A DNA stretch of 48,200 nucleotides from Pseudomonadota bacterium. Lineage in GTDB: Bacteria; Desulfobacterota; Desulfovibrionia; Desulfovibrionales; Desulfovibrionaceae. The translations under genes and the position numbers were made by a program. Shown one piece after another: positions 7,693 through 15,503 of the stretch. The notes below the pieces were generated by a model. It saw nothing but the letters and a program-made list of their open reading frames with translations. It was not told the DNA's origin and made no database searches. The stretch spans positions 1-48,200 of the forward strand of contig JAEYTO010000034.1 in assembly GCA_023433925.1 (NCBI GenBank). Direction: 5' to 3'. Each line of letters starts with the position of its first letter. Within the stretch, counting starts at the first letter, position 1.

Positions 7693-7706
7693 CAAAAACG
7701 GAGTTG

Positions 7707-8159
7707 TCAGGCGTGGCCCCCGGGCCAGAACTCCCTCAGCCTGCGCTCCGCCTTTCCGGCCATGTGGGCGGCCTTGTCACGAGGCAGCCGCTCGCGCAGC
7801 CTGGGATAGAGCTCGTTCTCGCGCCAGACCACGAACTCGCCGAACTGGCGGGTGAAGTCCTCGATCTGGTGCTGCTCGTGGGGCGTGTCCAGGCCGGAGC
7901 TCAGGAGCTGGTCGAGCATGCGCATGAACTCGCTGAAATCATTCTCTGCCACGGCGGCCAGGTCATCGCGCGGCTCGGCTTGGCGCAGCTCGGGCAGGAG
8001 CGTCTCCTTCTCCACGCGCTCCAGGGCCTGTATCCTGGCCCTGGCCTCCTCCATGAGCAGCCGCCGGCTCTCGGGATCGCTCGGCGGCGTATTGCCCAAG
8101 GTGTTCAGGGTGCTCATGATGCTCTTATTCTCGCATTGGATGACCTCGAAGATGTCCAT
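7707..8159 (-). CDS. Hemerythrin-like (HHE fold) protein lacking metal ligands
   Basis: 150 aa, all helical. The layout follows the HHE cation-binding family: MDIFEVIQCENKSIMSTL (helix 1), RRLLMEEARARIQALERVEKE and TLLPELRQA (helix 2), ENDFSEFMRMLDQLL (helix 3), QFGEFVVWRENELYPRLRERL (helix 4). In true members the ligand histidines occur as DHE in helix 1, H..xEE..xxP in helix 2, EHH in helix 3 and H..xEE..xP in helix 4. Here these positions are Asn, Arg/Glu, Asp/Phe and Val, so a di-iron site is unlikely. The alignment is by eye. It is monocistronic and convergent with the DUF4412-like gene. Confidence 0.7.
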   Translation of the reverse strand: MDIFEVIQCENKSIMSTLNTLGNTPPSDPESRRLLMEEARARIQALERVEKETLLPELRQAEPRDDLAAVAENDFSEFMRMLDQLLSSGLDTPHEQHQIEDFTRQFGEFVVWRENELYPRLRERLPRDKAAHMAGKAERRLREFWPGGHA

Positions 8160-8751
8160 GGCCTCGCCTCCGTCGGCGTGTCAGGTGTCAAGCTTGGCGC
8201 CAGGCCCGATCGAGCGACCATGATACACGCCGCGGGCCGCGAGTCCACCTTCTTCGCCCAATGACGGACTCCGCGCCGCTCCAGGCCATGCGCCGGGATG
8301 TCGCACGACGGAAGGCGGCAGGCCTCATGTGAGGCGCATGCGCCGGCAATCGCCTTGAAGCTCATGGCCACGCGGGCTCGGCGCCCCTGTTCTTCCATCT
8401 CCTGCACCTGTGGCTCCACGCGGCCCTGAGCAGGCTCCTTGTCCCGGACATGACGGGCCTTGCCGGGCGTGCTGCTCCTCTGGCTCCTGGGGCTCGCGCT
8501 GCTCGTGCCGGCCTGTCTGGCTTACGCCCGCCTGCGCGCCAGGCGTCGGCGACACTGAGCCGGCCGCGCGTATTCCGGAAATCCTTCCTCATCGTGCGCC
8601 GCGCATCCTCCGACAGGCCTGTCCGATGGCATCCCTCCGGCAGACGCGGTTCTTCCGACAGGAAAAACCGACGGCCTCCGATAGGTCGCCCCCACGGCCT
8701 TGGGCTATGCCTGGGCTTCGCGCGTGGAAACTCGAACAGCGGAGGAAGAAC
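8160..8751. other. 592-nt interval with no secure gene
   Basis: Between the hemerythrin-like gene and the EF-hand gene. The plus strand has two hydrophobic stretches in different frames, SAPLFFHLLHLWLHAALS near 8370-8425 and VLLLWLLGLALLVPACLAYA near 8470-8530, ending at TGA 8556-8558. Read together they look like a small membrane protein broken by a frameshift, but there is no convincing start codon. Everything else appears non-coding or unreadable by eye. Confidence 0.35.
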
Positions 8752-9540
8752 GTGAAGCGCACGGCCATGATCGCAAGCCTGCTGGCCCTGCTTTCCGCGA
8801 CGCCGGCCATGGCCCGGATGCCGCAGGCTGGCCAGGGCGGCTCCCAGGCTCCCGCCGCGACCGAACGCGGCCAGACCGGCCAGATCGGCCAGGCCGGCCA
8901 GGCCGGCCAGGCCGGCCAGATGACCATGGATCAGGGCTTCCAGCAGGCGGATCGCGACAGGGACGGCCTGGTCAGCGAGAGCGAGATGCGGGAGTCCCTG
9001 GACGCCGAGTCCTCCCAGAGACGCTCATTCCGGGAGCGGGACCAGGACGGCGACGGCACGTTGAGCCAGGAGGAGTACGGCCGACAAGGGATGGCTGGCG
9101 GCGTCGGCGAGAGAGGCGCTGCCGGCGGCGCGGACGAGTACGGCATCACCCGCGAGCAGGGCGTCACCGGAGGCGTGTCGCCTCTGGAGGGCTCGGGGCG
9201 GACCGGCGGCCAGGCTATCCAGGATGAGCCCGCCGGCGGCACACGCCAGCACGGCGCAGGCGGCGACTGGGGCCTGACTGGTCCGGGCGGCCCACCCGAG
9301 CCGCGTGGCGACCCTGGGAATATCCGGGGCGGCGGCGAGGTGGGCGACCAGGAGGGCGCGGGCCCGGCCGAAGTGCCCAATGCCGAAACCTACGGCGGAC
9401 GGGACTACGACACCACGCCCGAATACGGTCTGCCCCCGGCCGGCGCCCAAGGCGGCTCGGCGGAAGGGCCCAGCGGCACGTACCGCGAACGTGGATCGGG
9501 CGGCGCGGAAAAGGAAGCAGGTGGAACGAGCGGCCGGTAG
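8752..9540 (+). CDS. Secreted EF-hand calcium-binding protein with AGQ repeats
   Basis: 262 aa from GTG 8752, chosen because GGAGG at 8741-8745 is 6 nt upstream and a signal peptide follows at once (TAMIASLLALLSATPAMA). Next comes a Gly/Gln tract with a tandem 9-nt repeat coding AGQ, then two canonical EF-hand loops, DRDRDGLVSESE (about residue 66) and DQDGDGTLSQEE (about residue 97). The last 130 residues are low-complexity Gly-rich (GVGERGAAGGADEYG, GDWGLTGPGGPPEPRG). It probably binds calcium outside the cytoplasm; a structural or signalling role is open. An open frame extends upstream to 8410 but has no signal of coding use. Confidence 0.75.
   Translation: MKRTAMIASLLALLSATPAMARMPQAGQGGSQAPAATERGQTGQIGQAGQAGQAGQMTMDQGFQQADRDRDGLVSESEMRESLDAESSQRRSFRERDQDGDGTLSQEEYGRQGMAGGVGERGAAGGADEYGITREQGVTGGVSPLEGSGRTGGQAIQDEPAGGTRQHGAGGDWGLTGPGGPPEPRGDPGNIRGGGEVGDQEGAGPAEVPNAETYGGRDYDTTPEYGLPPAGAQGGSAEGPSGTYRERGSGGAEKEAGGTSGR
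8868..8919 (+). repeat. Tandem 9-nt repeat (AGQ codons)
   Basis: Repeats of GCCGGCCAG and near copies, about six units, encode TGQIGQAGQAGQAGQ in the EF-hand protein. Such a tract is prone to length change by slippage. Confidence 0.8.
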
Positions 9541-9565
9541 CCCGGCCGATCGACTCCCATATAAG

Positions 9566-9595
9566 CCGCCCGGCCATGGCCGGGCGGTTCCTTTT
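9566..9595. terminator. Palindromic terminator between convergent genes
   Basis: CCGCCCGGCC-AT-GGCCGGGCGG (9566-9587) is a perfect palindrome followed by TTCCTTTTC on the plus strand, 25 nt after the EF-hand stop. The convergent prenyltransferase gene ends at 9606 and may share it. Confidence 0.75.
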
Positions 9596-9605
9596 CGAGC
9601 TTGGA

Positions 9606-10511
9606 TCAGGCCAGCCAGAGGTCCAGGAGCACTCCCGCGAAGATCATGATCGCCACCACCCCGTTGACCGTGAAAAAGGCCGTGTTCACCCGGCGCAGGT
9701 CGTCGGGACGCACCAGGGTGTGCTCGTAGGCCAGCACCGCGCCGATGATCCCGGCCACGAGGTAGTACGGCCAGCCGGCGTTCCCGGCCCAGCCGGCCAG
9801 GAGGAAGAAGACCGCCGTGTTGGCGTGGCTGAAGGCGGCGATGGCCAGGGCCGCTGGGATGCCGAAGCGCGCCGGGATGGCGCGCAGCCCGGCCTGGCGG
9901 TCGAAATCCACGTCCTGCGTGGCGTAGAGGATGTCGAAACCCGCGACCCAGAAGGTCACCCCGAGGCCCAGGAGCACCGGAGCCATGTGGAAGGCCGGGA
10001 CCACGGCCAGCCAGCCGGCGATGGGCGCCAGGCCGAGCACCGCTCCCAGCCAGTAGTGGCAGAGAAAAGTGAAGCGCTTGGCGTAGCTGTAGCCGCCGGC
10101 CAGAATGAGCGCCACGGGCGTCAGGGACAGGACCAGGGTGTTCAGCCCGGCGGCGGCGAGCACGAACACGAGCGCCGTGGCCAGGGCCATGCGCCGCGCG
10201 GAGCGCACCGAGACCGCGCCCGTGACCAGGGGACGGCCCTGGGTGCGCGGATTGCGGCGATCGAAGGGCAGATCGGCCAGGCGGTTGACGACCATGGCGA
10301 AGGAGCGCATCGCGACCATGGCCACGGTCACCAGGATAAATACCCGCCAGCCCGGCCAGCCGCCCGCGGCCATGACCATGCCGCAGTAGGCGAAGGGCAG
10401 GGCGAAGACCGAGTGCTCGATCTTGACCAGCCGCGCGAAGGAGACGAAGCCTTGCCAGGCTGCCGTCGCGAATCCGCCCGACTTTCCGCCGATCGTGGTC
10501 CCGCTCGTCAT
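9606..10511 (-). CDS. UbiA-family polyprenyltransferase (menaquinone-type)
   Basis: 301 aa integral membrane prenyltransferase that attaches a polyprenyl chain to an aromatic acceptor. The two Asp-rich motifs are visible as NRLADLPFDRRNPRT and DILYATQDVDFDRQ, with eight to nine hydrophobic helices between and after. In anaerobes of this type the UbiA homolog usually serves menaquinone synthesis by the futalosine route (MqnP-like), which I infer; the 4-hydroxybenzoate label common in annotation is less likely. The ATG at 10511 overlaps the TGA of the upstream transporter by ATGA, so it is the last gene of a tyrS-transporter-ubiA operon. Confidence 0.85.
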   Translation of the reverse strand: MTSGTTIGGKSGGFATAAWQGFVSFARLVKIEHSVFALPFAYCGMVMAAGGWPGWRVFILVTVAMVAMRSFAMVVNRLADLPFDRRNPRTQGRPLVTGAVSVRSARRMALATALVFVLAAAGLNTLVLSLTPVALILAGGYSYAKRFTFLCHYWLGAVLGLAPIAGWLAVVPAFHMAPVLLGLGVTFWVAGFDILYATQDVDFDRQAGLRAIPARFGIPAALAIAAFSHANTAVFFLLAGWAGNAGWPYYLVAGIIGAVLAYEHTLVRPDDLRRVNTAFFTVNGVVAIMIFAGVLLDLWLA

Positions 10512-10975
10512 GATCCCTTCCTCGCGCTGACCACGAGCCAGGCCCCGGCCACGAGGAGCAGCGTGCCCGCGACCCGGCGCAGGTTCACGGGGTCGGGCCG
10601 GTAGCCGAGCCAGCCGTAGTGGTCGATGACCACGGAGGCGACCATCTGCCCGCAGACGATGAGCGCGAGCATGGCCGTGGCGCCCAGGCGCGGGGCCAGG
10701 ATCACGGAGCTGGCCACCACGTAGGCGCCCATGAAGCCGCCGATCCAGGACCACCATGGCGCGCGGGCCATGTCGCCCCAGGCCGGCACGGGCGTGCGCT
10801 GCACGAGGGCCAGCCCGGCCAGGGCCAGGGTGCCCACGAGGAAGGACACGAAGGACGCCAGCACAGGGTCGCCCAGGAACGTGCGCAACTTGTAGTTGAT
10901 GCCTGCCTGGGCCGGCATGACCGCGCCGGCCAGCAGGCCCATGAAGATGTAGACGACGAGCAGCGTTCCGCTCAT
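10508..10975 (-). CDS. YdcZ/DUF606-type small DMT transporter
   Basis: 155 aa with five hydrophobic helices: LLVVYIFMGLLAGAVMPAQ, LASFVSFLVGTLALAGLAL, WSWIGGFMGAYVVASSVIL, GATAMLALIVCGQMVASVV and GTLLLVAGAWLVVSA. The family usually occurs as a single five-helix unit that dimerises, in the drug/metabolite transporter clan; the substrate is unknown. The motifs QAGIN and GATxxxxLxxxGQ fit the family. It overlaps tyrS by ATGA at one end and the prenyltransferase by ATGA at the other, so all three are translationally coupled. Confidence 0.8.
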   Translation of the reverse strand: MSGTLLVVYIFMGLLAGAVMPAQAGINYKLRTFLGDPVLASFVSFLVGTLALAGLALVQRTPVPAWGDMARAPWWSWIGGFMGAYVVASSVILAPRLGATAMLALIVCGQMVASVVIDHYGWLGYRPDPVNLRRVAGTLLLVAGAWLVVSARKGS

Positions 10976-12237
10976 GACTGGCCGCCAAGCTGCACAAGGC
11001 CGTAGCTTTTCTTGCCCTTGCGCAGGAGCAGGGCCTGGCCGTGGATGAGTTCGACCCGCGAAGGCTTCCAGTCAAAGCCCACGCGCGCGTTGTTCACGTA
11101 CACGCCGCCCTGCTCCAGGTCCTTGCGCGCCTGGCCCTTGGATTTGGCCAGCCCGAGGTCCACGAGCACCTGCGGCAGGTCGGGCATGGCCTCAAGGCTG
11201 GCGTAGCTTACGCCGGGAGCCTCGCTGAAGACCGCGCGCAGCATGTCCGGCTCGACCTCGCGGATATCGCCCGTGCCGTACAGGGCCGCCGAGGCGGCCT
11301 CAACCTTGGCCAACCCGGCCTCGCCGTGCACGAGCCTGGTCATTTCGGCGGCCAGCCGCTTCTGGGGCACGCGCTGCTCGGGGCGCTCGGCCAACGTGAC
11401 CTCCAGGACCGCGATGTCCTCGCGCGACAGGAAGGTGAAGTACTTGAGGAAGCGGATCACGTCGCGGTCGTCCACGCGCACCCAGTACTGGTAGAATTCC
11501 CAGACCGGCGTGAGGGCGGGGTCGAGGAAGATGGCGCCCTTCTCGGACTTGCCGAACTTCTTGCCGTCGGCCGTGGTGATGAGCGGGAAGGTCAGGGCGT
11601 AGGCTTCCCTGCCGAGCTTCTTGCGGATAAGCTCGGCGCCGGCGGTGATGTTGCCCCACTGGTCCGAGCCGCCGATCTGGAGCATGCAGCCGTCCCGCTC
11701 GGCGAGCACGGAGAAGTCGTAGGCTTGCAGGATCATGTAGCTGAACTCGGTGAAGGAGATGCCCACCTCGTCGCGCTGGATGCGGTTCTTGACCGACTCC
11801 TTCTGCATCATCCAATTGACCGTGAAGTACTTGCCCACGTCGCGCAGAAGCTCCACGGCCGTCGTGCGGCCGATCCAGTCGTAGTTGTTGGCGAAGCGCA
11901 CCTCGCCGCCGAAGATGCGGCTGACCTGGGCCTTGATGCTCTCGATGGAGGCGTCGATGGCCTCCTTCTCGATGAGCTGGCGCTCCACGTCCTTGCCGCT
12001 CGGGTCGCCGATGAGCGCCGTGCCGCCGCCCATGAGCGCGATGGGCGCGTGGCCGGCGCGCTGGAAGCGGTGCAGGGCCAGGAGCGGCACGAGATGGCCG
12101 ATGTGCAGGCTGCTCGCCGTGGGGTCGAAACCGCAGTAGAGCGCGCGGCCGGGCGTGGCCAGGTACTCGCGCACCTTGCCCTCGTCCGAGACCTGGTAGA
12201 TGAGCCCGCGCCAGATGAGTTCGTCCATGATGTTCAC
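10972..12237 (-). CDS. tyrS: Tyrosyl-tRNA synthetase
   Basis: 421 aa class I synthetase. The Rossmann signature HIGH is present as LHIGHLVPL, the second signature as KFGKS, and the tyrosine-binding QIGGSDQWGN is intact. The C-terminal S4 RNA-binding domain (about residues 350-415; SKGQARKDLEQGGVYVNN) is complete. The start is chosen as GTG 12237 (MNIMDELIW) because GAGG lies 6 nt upstream; the ATG at 12228 is 15 nt from it. This is the long TyrZ/TyrS-type length. It is followed by two overlapping membrane protein genes. Confidence 0.96.
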   Translation of the reverse strand: MNIMDELIWRGLIYQVSDEGKVREYLATPGRALYCGFDPTASSLHIGHLVPLLALHRFQRAGHAPIALMGGGTALIGDPSGKDVERQLIEKEAIDASIESIKAQVSRIFGGEVRFANNYDWIGRTTAVELLRDVGKYFTVNWMMQKESVKNRIQRDEVGISFTEFSYMILQAYDFSVLAERDGCMLQIGGSDQWGNITAGAELIRKKLGREAYALTFPLITTADGKKFGKSEKGAIFLDPALTPVWEFYQYWVRVDDRDVIRFLKYFTFLSREDIAVLEVTLAERPEQRVPQKRLAAEMTRLVHGEAGLAKVEAASAALYGTGDIREVEPDMLRAVFSEAPGVSYASLEAMPDLPQVLVDLGLAKSKGQARKDLEQGGVYVNNARVGFDWKPSRVELIHGQALLLRKGKKSYGLVQLGGQS

Positions 12238-12485
12238 GCCTGTCCTCGCTTCATGCCGGTGGTGGAGCTGTAATACGCGCGCTGACGGCTTGTGTGCGGC
12301 CGCCAGCGCGAGAATGCGAACAGAGGAGTTTTGAGGGGAAAGCCCGCCATGTCAAGGGAAAACGAGGAAGACCCTGATCCAGGCCATGAGGCTTCCATTT
12401 TGGCCAGCTCGTGCTATGCTCAACTCCGAGGCTCCAGCCCTGCACCGACAAACCGCCGGCCCCGCGCCGGCCACGGCGGACCGCC

Positions 12486-12662
12486 ATGGCCGAATACAGG
12501 CACTTCCTCTACACCCTGCTGCTCCTGCTCGCGGTCCTGGCCGCTTTTTCCCTGATGCGCGTCTTCACCCGCGCGGCGCTCTACGTGCTCGGCTTCACCG
12601 CGCTCGCGGCGGGGGCCTACCTGTGGGCCGACCGCCACGGCCGTCGGTTGCGCAGGCTCTAG
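12486..12662 (+). CDS. Small two-helix membrane protein
   Basis: 58 aa. MAEYRHFLYTLLLLLAVLAA starts with a membrane helix, then RVFTRAALYVLGFTALAAGA forms a second, and the end is basic (DRHGRRLRRL), so the C-terminus is probably cytoplasmic. No family recognised. GGCGGA upstream of the ATG is a modest ribosome binding site. Its TAG stop (12660-12662) lies at the first bases of an intergenic repeat, so the natural C-terminus may have been trimmed by that element. Confidence 0.55.
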   Translation: MAEYRHFLYTLLLLLAVLAAFSLMRVFTRAALYVLGFTALAAGAYLWADRHGRRLRRL

Positions 12663-12757
12663 AACAACTTGCGGATGACCGGGAAGGGCTTTGCCCTCTC
12701 CAGACCCCACCCATCAAAGGCCACGGGCCCTTGATACCCGCATTTCATTTGCAAAAT
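12658..12757 (+). repeat. Family 1 intergenic repeat, copy A
   Basis: Nearly identical in its left 55 nt to 17701-17755 (CTAGA(A/G)CAACTTGC(G/A)GATGAC, then GGGAAGGGCTTTGCCCT) and in its right end (CCCGCATTTCATTTGCAAA). The middle is variable. The left end overlaps the stop codon of the small membrane protein. Confidence 0.85.
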
Positions 12758-12826
12758 GCTCCGGCGGCCAATTCCTGCTCTGACCACATATTTTTCAAGA
12801 CACGCTGCTTTTTTCCTTCTTTTCGC

Positions 12827-12854
12827 TTCAGTTCCTCTTCGATGCGCGTATAGT
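12827..12854 (+). promoter_or_regulatory. Possible promoter of the diheme protein
   Basis: TTCAGT (12827-12832), a 16-bp spacer and TATAGT (12849-12854), about 70 nt before the ATG at 12927. The -10 is good and the -35 is poor. Confidence 0.35.
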
Positions 12855-12926
12855 GCCTTGATGTCTCCTTCCCTTTGCCTGTTGGAGACATGCTGTGCGC
12901 AACTAGACGTTAAAGGAGTCGGCACA

Positions 12927-14387
12927 ATGCGCGGTATGCACCAGCCCCCGAGAATCCCCGATACGTGCATGCTCCTATCCGCCTTGACCCTGCTCGTGCT
13001 TCTGGCCGGTACGACCCTGCTATGGGCCGGCCCAGGCGCGGGTTCCGCCGCCGGCAACGACGCCGATGCCGGCGAGCCTGCCTGGAAAGGCTCGGACTCG
13101 GAGCGTTATGTCGTCCTGGCCTGGAGCGATCTGGGCACGGATGACCGCGATCCCTCCGTCGATACGGACGACACGCGCCGCCCTGCCGGCGCGGTATGGG
13201 CGCAGGTCGTGGAGAGGAGCGAGCCTCCGCGCATCGTGACCGAGGGCCTGACGGTCGAATACGCCACGACATCGCCCACGCGCCCCATGGACGGCGCCGA
13301 AGGGAGCGAAGCCGGCCAGGCCAGGCTCGAGGACAGTGACCGGCAGGCCTCCGGCAGCCTGTCCGGGCGGATGGTCTCCGACGGCGATCTTTTCCGGGTC
13401 AGCGAGCTCCCAATCCAGACAGCGGACGGCAACGGCCCGGCCAGCCTCTACCAGATCGTCGAGGTCATCGTGCGCGATTCCTCCACGAACGAGATCCTGG
13501 CCATGACGCGCGTGGTCATGCCCACCTCCCTGGAGGCCAGCCGCGCCATCGACGGCTATCTCGCGGCCCTGGCTGGCACGCCCGCCGAGGAGCCTGCTGT
13601 CGGCAACGGCACGCAAGCGACCGTCCTGGCCGCCCCGGCCGCCCAAGATGGCGGTACGCTCCAGGCCGGCCAGACCCTGCCCCCTGCTCCACGCAAGACC
13701 CCGCGCAAGCCCGTGCGCAAAGCCCTGCCGCGGATCGCCCAGGACCGCCCCACGGCCATGCCGGGCCAGCCCGCCGCGCTCGATGTCCCTCCCGCCCGCG
13801 CCAGGCTCCCCGTCATGGTCTCCGGCGGAATGCCTGCCCGCGACGGCGGCAACCTCCTGGGCGCCCAGGCCAGTCAAGCCCGAGTGGCCCTGCCCAGCGG
13901 ATCAGCCAGCCTCGCGCCGAGCCCGGAGGACATGCTCACCACCCCCTCCAGGCGTGCTTCCGGCCTTGCGGCCATGGCTTCCAACGGGAGCTTCGGGCAA
14001 ATCCCGATGCATGGCGGCCTTTCGCTCCCTGCCCGCGACCGGATTCCCAGGGCCGCGCCGCCTGTGGCCGATGGCAGGCGCGCCAGCCAGGCCGGGCGGC
14101 ATTGGAGCGTGTCCACGGATGTGAGCAACTGCGCGACATGCCACGCCAGCGCCGGGCAGGCCAAGCGCATCCAGGCTCCGCGCGCGCCCGCCGCCGCGCA
14201 AGGCGGAGCGCCCGACGACCCGGCGGCCGCCTGTTGCGCCTGCCATGCGGCCGTGGGAGAGCCTGCGCGGCAGCTTCGGGCCAGAGAAAGGAGCGTGCGT
14301 CTGGAGGGTCCCGCGCCGCCCTGGGCCGCCCGGATCGGCGTTGCAGGACCGCCGGGGACAGGTGGGGTCCGCCGAGGGTGCGGGTGA
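12927..14387 (+). CDS. Exported diheme c-type cytochrome-like protein with long linker
   Basis: 486 aa. AAGGAG at 12912-12917 supports ATG 12927, followed by a signal or anchor helix (LLSALTLLVLLAGTTLLWA). Residues about 50-215 (ERYVVLAWSDLGTDD, QVVERSEPPRIVTEGLTVEY, VSELPIQTADGNGPASLYQI, VIVRDSSTNEILAMTRVVMP) resemble, from memory, a beta-rich domain seen beside hemes in anaerobe proteins beginning VLAWNDLGMHC; here that segment is shortened. A Pro/Ala-rich linker of about 170 residues follows, then two CXXCH heme sites, NCATCH near residue 402 and CCACH near 437. Heme axial partners are unclear, and the last 40 residues have no pattern, so the end may be altered. Function unknown, probably periplasmic electron transfer. 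Confidence 0.65.
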   Translation: MRGMHQPPRIPDTCMLLSALTLLVLLAGTTLLWAGPGAGSAAGNDADAGEPAWKGSDSERYVVLAWSDLGTDDRDPSVDTDDTRRPAGAVWAQVVERSEPPRIVTEGLTVEYATTSPTRPMDGAEGSEAGQARLEDSDRQASGSLSGRMVSDGDLFRVSELPIQTADGNGPASLYQIVEVIVRDSSTNEILAMTRVVMPTSLEASRAIDGYLAALAGTPAEEPAVGNGTQATVLAAPAAQDGGTLQAGQTLPPAPRKTPRKPVRKALPRIAQDRPTAMPGQPAALDVPPARARLPVMVSGGMPARDGGNLLGAQASQARVALPSGSASLAPSPEDMLTTPSRRASGLAAMASNGSFGQIPMHGGLSLPARDRIPRAAPPVADGRRASQAGRHWSVSTDVSNCATCHASAGQAKRIQAPRAPAAAQGGAPDDPAAACCACHAAVGEPARQLRARERSVRLEGPAPPWAARIGVAGPPGTGGVRRGCG

Positions 14388-14441
14388 CCGTCTGCCCCGC
14401 GGGCTGCCTGGCGGGACGCGAACCGGCCCACGGAAAAACCA

Positions 14442-14478
14442 AAAGGGCGCTGCCAGCCAAGGTCGCGCCCTTTCCTTT
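14442..14478. terminator. Bidirectional terminator between diheme protein and ymdB
   Basis: AAAGGGCGC (14442-14450) pairs with GCGCCCTTT (14465-14473). CCTTTTTCC follows on the plus strand and TTGGTTTTTCC on the minus strand, so it serves both the plus-strand diheme gene (stop 14387) and the minus-strand phosphoesterase gene (stop 14504). Confidence 0.8.
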
Positions 14479-14503
14479 TTCCTTCGATCAACCGATCAAC
14501 GGC

Positions 14504-15301
14504 CTACGATACGACCCGCCTGCGGAAGGTTTCGATGGCTTCGGCCCGCCCCGTGGCCTCGTCGACGCTCAGCAGCGCGCCCTCCATGAGCACCGCGCCG
14601 CCCGCGACCTTGAAGCGTTCGGGCAGCCCGGTCATGAAGCGCGAGATGATGGGCGCGGGCTCCATGCCGAGGATGGACTCCTCGGGGCCGCACATGCCCA
14701 GGTCGGTCAAGGCCGCGGTGAAGCCCTGGCCGCGCGCGTCGCGCAGGATGCGGGCGTCGCTCGTCTGCACGTGGGTGTGCGTGCCGAGCACGGCCGTGAC
14801 CCGCCCCGACAGGTGGTAGGCCATGGCGATCTTCTCGCTGGTGGCCTCGGCGTGGAAGTCCACGAGAATGACGCGCACGCCTTCGGGCACTCGGGCCAGA
14901 AGCTCGTCGGCGGCGCGGAACGGGCAGTCCAATGCCTCCATGTACGTGCGGCCCTGAAGGTTGAGGATGGCCAAGGGCACGCCGCCCACGGTGTATACGC
15001 CAAGGCCTTGGCCCGGCGCTCCGGGCGGGAAGTTGGCCGGCCGCAGGAGCCTGGGCGACCTGTGCAGGTAATCCTGGATCTCCCGGTACTTCCAGATGTG
15101 GTTGCCCGAAGTGAGCGCATCCAGCCCCGAGTCCAGAAGCCGCTTGGCCTCCTCGGGCTTGAGGCCCAGCCCGCCCGAGGCGTTCTCGGCGTTGGCCAGC
15201 ACCGCGTCCAGGGCCAGCTCCGCGCGGAGCCGGCGCACCTCGCCGGACACGGCCTCGCGGCCGGGCCTGCCCACTATGTCACCGAGAAAGAGAATGCGCA
15301 T
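14504..15301 (-). CDS. YmdB-family metallophosphoesterase
   Basis: 265 aa, the usual length of the TIGR00282/YmdB family, whose Bacillus member hydrolyses 2',3'-cyclic nucleotides and affects biofilm gene expression. The metal-binding motifs are present: FLGDIVGRPGR at the start, ANAENASGG, LTSGNHIWK, LVDFHAEATSEK, and VLGTHTHVQTSD. In many bacteria it neighbours rny, as here with one insertion in between. The ATG at 15301 begins directly with the conserved MRILFLGDIVG, so the start is secure. Confidence 0.93.
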   Translation of the reverse strand: MRILFLGDIVGRPGREAVSGEVRRLRAELALDAVLANAENASGGLGLKPEEAKRLLDSGLDALTSGNHIWKYREIQDYLHRSPRLLRPANFPPGAPGQGLGVYTVGGVPLAILNLQGRTYMEALDCPFRAADELLARVPEGVRVILVDFHAEATSEKIAMAYHLSGRVTAVLGTHTHVQTSDARILRDARGQGFTAALTDLGMCGPEESILGMEPAPIISRFMTGLPERFKVAGGAVLMEGALLSVDEATGRAEAIETFRRRVVS

Positions 15302-15411
15302 GTGCCAGCCTCCGAAGCTGGCACACCCTAGCCGGATTCACATGCCACGGCAACCGGGCGGCGTGGCGGAGCGGGCCTACGACGCCGCGCGCCCCGAGCC
15401 ATGCACGCGAA

Positions 15412-15440
15412 AACCCCGCCAGGCGTCGCCCGGCGGGGTT
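15412..15440 (-). terminator. Terminator of the SulP transporter gene
   Basis: AACCCCGCC (15412-15420) pairs with GGCGGGGTT (15432-15440). On the minus strand TTTTCG follows. It lies 64 nt beyond the SulP stop. Confidence 0.75.
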
Positions 15441-15503
15441 CATCACTCATTCGCGAAAACGGGCTGCCCCTCAGCGAGGCCAGCGCAGGCCGCGAGCCTT
15501 GCC

